Below, piece after piece: positions 62,182 to 64,000 of a stretch of DNA of 64,000 bases (positions are counted from its first letter, which is position 1; every line of letters begins with the position of its first letter). Origin of the DNA: JBBSDP01 sp038240605. Lineage in GTDB: Bacteria; Planctomycetota; Phycisphaerae; Tepidisphaerales; Tepidisphaeraceae. Under the pieces are notes generated by a model that saw only the letters and a program-made list of their open reading frames with translations, was not told the DNA's origin and did no database searches. A program made the translations under genes and the position numbers. The stretch spans positions 1 to 64,000 of the forward strand of contig JBBSDP010000016.1 in assembly GCA_038240605.1 (NCBI GenBank), given 5' to 3'.

Positions 62182-62895
62182 ATGCGCCCCACGATTGCAG
62201 TTGACCTAATCGCGGCTTGCGCTAAAGTGCAACACGAGATGTCAAATCCCTCCCTCGAACTTCCAGACTTGGCGGAATTCGTTCAGTTCCAGAAGTTCGG
62301 AACTGTCTTGGCTGATCCGCCGTGGCAATTTCAGAATCGTACGGGCAAGGTGGCACCGGAGCATCGCCGACTTGCTCGCTACCCGACAATGTCGCTTCCT
62401 GAAATCGCCGCGCTTCCAGTCAAGAAGATCGTTTGCAAGACTGCCCATCTCTACTTATGGGTGCCAAACGCAATGCTCCCGGACGGCTTGCGCGTGATGG
62501 ACGCCTGGGGTTTCCGATACAAGACCAATATCGTTTGGCACAAGATTCGGAAGGACGGCGGCCCGGATGGACGCGGTGTCGGGTTCTACTTCCGCAACGT
62601 GACTGAATTGCTGCTTTTCGGCGTCAGAGGTGACAACGCACGAACGCTTGCGGCCGGTCGGCGCCAAGTGAACTACCTGGCGTCGCGAAAGCGCGAACAC
62701 AGTCGCAAGCCAGACGAGCAATTTGCGCTAATCGAATCCTGCAGTCCCGGTCCATATATCGAACTCTTTGCTCGGGGCCTCCGAGAACGTTGGACCTTGT
62801 GGGGTAATCAGGCGAACGAGACCTACACCCCGAGTTGGCCGACCTACGCGAACCATTCGGGCCAAGATCAGCCAGAAACGTTATTCGCGAGGTAG
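62182..62895 (+). CDS. MT-A70 family DNA adenine methyltransferase
   Basis: 237 residues (an ATG at 62239 is the alternative start). The catalytic motif is VLADPPWQF (DPPW), followed by PTMSLPEIAALPV, ACWVP-like LYLWVPNAMLPDG and GFRYKTNIVWHK, the MT-A70 order. It methylates adenine N6 in DNA. Its 3' end overlaps by 15 bp the convergent restriction-enzyme gene, so it is presumably the protecting methylase of a type II system. Base composition is visibly less GC-rich than the neighbourhood. Confidence 0.9.
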   Translation: MRPTIAVDLIAACAKVQHEMSNPSLELPDLAEFVQFQKFGTVLADPPWQFQNRTGKVAPEHRRLARYPTMSLPEIAALPVKKIVCKTAHLYLWVPNAMLPDGLRVMDAWGFRYKTNIVWHKIRKDGGPDGRGVGFYFRNVTELLLFGVRGDNARTLAAGRRQVNYLASRKREHSRKPDEQFALIESCSPGPYIELFARGLRERWTLWGNQANETYTPSWPTYANHSGQDQPETLFAR

Positions 62896-63666
62896 CCGCT
62901 CCTCAGACACGATGGTTGCCGGCAAACCGATGAGGACCAGCGGGCAGGGATTTCCAGCGCCCCGTGTGACCCGCTCTTCGAGCTTGCGCCAATGTGTTGT
63001 AGCTTCTCCGAATTTGTCGGCGCGAAACACCGAAACCCATGCGTCGACGAATGACGCACCCGCTTTGACCTTCTCCTCGATGTGTCGCCTTTGCCGACGT
63101 GTCGGATGATATTCGTATTCCTCGAGTTCCGAAAGTTGGCGAATCCCTCGGTTCAAACCGAACCGGGTAAGTAGCGGCTTAATGTTGTCGTGTAGAGACG
63201 CGCCGCGTGTGATGATAACTCCGGCACTGATCCCGCCGTCGGCATGTAGTCGCTTAAAATTGTCGAGGTCTCGGTCGTAAAAAGGGTCCTTATTGTTCCA
63301 TTCGATTTCCAGTGCCACTGTTCCCTTATCGAATCGCTTCACGTGATCGACCTCGTGACTCGTCGCTTGTGTCTCGACCTCGTCGATGAGCTTCCGAATG
63401 ACGAACTCGCGCTTGATCCATCCCCGTTGAACAAGGGCTCGCCGAAGACGCTGGGTGAACGGGGTTTCGCCGCCGCCGCCACGGACGATCTCCTCCACAT
63501 TGATTGTGAAGTCCGCGAGTGTTGCTTCAACTTCGGCCAATGCGTCCGGAAAGTCACTCGCCAATATCGCCTCAGAATGTGACGTGCACAGAACGTTGTA
63601 TCCGCGTTCGCGCAAGCGCATTAGCGGCGGAACTTGAGGCCGGGGGTCCGGATTGATTTCAGTCAT
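62881..63666 (-). CDS. BglII/BstYI-like type II restriction endonuclease
   Basis: 261 residues. The central region VALEIEWNNKDPFYDRDL has the E-x-E-W-NNKDPFYDRD box of BglII/BstYI family enzymes; then FKRLHADGGISAGVIITRG. These enzymes cut GATC-containing hexamers (AGATCT, RGATCY); the exact site here is unknown. Tail to tail with the MT-A70 methylase. GC content lower than neighbours, consistent with horizontal transfer. Confidence 0.82.
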   Translation of the reverse strand: MTEINPDPRPQVPPLMRLRERGYNVLCTSHSEAILASDFPDALAEVEATLADFTINVEEIVRGGGGETPFTQRLRRALVQRGWIKREFVIRKLIDEVETQATSHEVDHVKRFDKGTVALEIEWNNKDPFYDRDLDNFKRLHADGGISAGVIITRGASLHDNIKPLLTRFGLNRGIRQLSELEEYEYHPTRRQRRHIEEKVKAGASFVDAWVSVFRADKFGEATTHWRKLEERVTRGAGNPCPLVLIGLPATIVSEERLPRE

Positions 63667-63858
63667 CGCCGGCGAGGTTATTCCGATGGCCCGGCGGTCA
63701 GCAAACGTGTTGCAGCGTGGAACCCGATCAGCCAGAATGAATTGGCGAACCGACTTGGCGCCGAGTTGAGAATTTTCCCGCAGACCACGTCGACATCTGA
63801 TTTTCTATTCGGCGGCTGATTCCCCTTCCTTGCTGTCCATTCCGCTAGAATCCCCAAT

Positions 63859-64000
63859 ATGGGCGGATGGACGGAAACAGGTCTGCGTAACGGGAAGATG
63901 CCGCGCTCAGCGGTGGTGGAGTTGCTGACTCTGGCGGCGCCGACGGTGGCGCAGATGGCGTCGTACACCGTCATGCAGTTCATCGACACGCTGATGCTGG
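63859..64000 (+). CDS. MATE family efflux transporter (5' end, runs off the window)
   Basis: Only the first 47 codons are present from the ATG at 63859. They read VVELLTLAAPTVAQMASYTV and MQFIDTLML, the first helix of a MATE transporter. It lies 192 bp past the restriction gene; the spacer holds nothing recognised. The divergent sequence from the MATE at 60647 argues against a simple tandem copy. Confidence 0.75.
   Translation, partial: MGGWTETGLRNGKMPRSAVVELLTLAAPTVAQMASYTVMQFIDTLML

Overview
The window is high-GC DNA from a planctomycete, most likely the Phycisphaerae/Tepidisphaerales side of the phylum (inference). The signs are pseudopilin genes of the 'FTLVELLVV' / H-X9-DG type, surface proteins that begin with a planctomycete LExRxLLS-like motif (GRLFFS and LEARSLLS variants), conserved small proteins I associate with planctomycetes, a flagellar FliM, and outer-membrane genes (BamD-like, LptE-like, ADP-heptose synthase-like). 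About 50 real genes are packed tightly on both strands. Many long open frames antisense to them are GC-skew shadows.

Layout. 0.1-5 kb: an Ig-repeat/ice-binding-like protein, its terminator, an integrase relic ending on a tRNA 3' fragment, a YihY-type membrane protein and a pseudopilin followed by a glyoxalase-fold relic. 5-18 kb: housekeeping genes, namely an esterase, holA, small conserved proteins, a CPBP protease, fliM, proA and folP-cdaA-cdaR. 18-24 kb: GNAT, ftsH, an unusual FtsH-N-domain/LptE-like fusion, bamD-like and recO. 24-36 kb: a seven-gene minus-strand glycosyl/methyltransferase operon with asnB, divergent from an HldE-like protein whose two domains are in reversed order. 36-43 kb: a DUF3467 protein, GlcD, alpha-glucan phosphorylase and SppA. 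43-54 kb: large exported phosphatase, metalloprotease and PKD/SdrD-like proteins, degraded pseudopilins and a lone sugar-ABC ATPase.

The most interesting block is 54.6-60.3 kb: a complete selenocysteine formate dehydrogenase operon (fdhA with in-frame UGA and a visible SECIS hairpin, the iron-sulfur subunit fdhB, and an NrfD-type membrane anchor), followed 100 bp downstream on the same strand by the selenocysteine tRNA gene. Its catalytic subunit lacks a visible Tat signal. 60.6-64 kb holds two MATE transporters flanking an MT-A70 methyltransferase / BglII-BstYI-like restriction pair arranged tail to tail.

Several intergenic palindromes and short tandem repeats (positions 24, 10128, 14621, 41074, 54478, 60428) look like dispersed repeat families. 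No CRISPR array, rRNA operon or intact IS element was seen.
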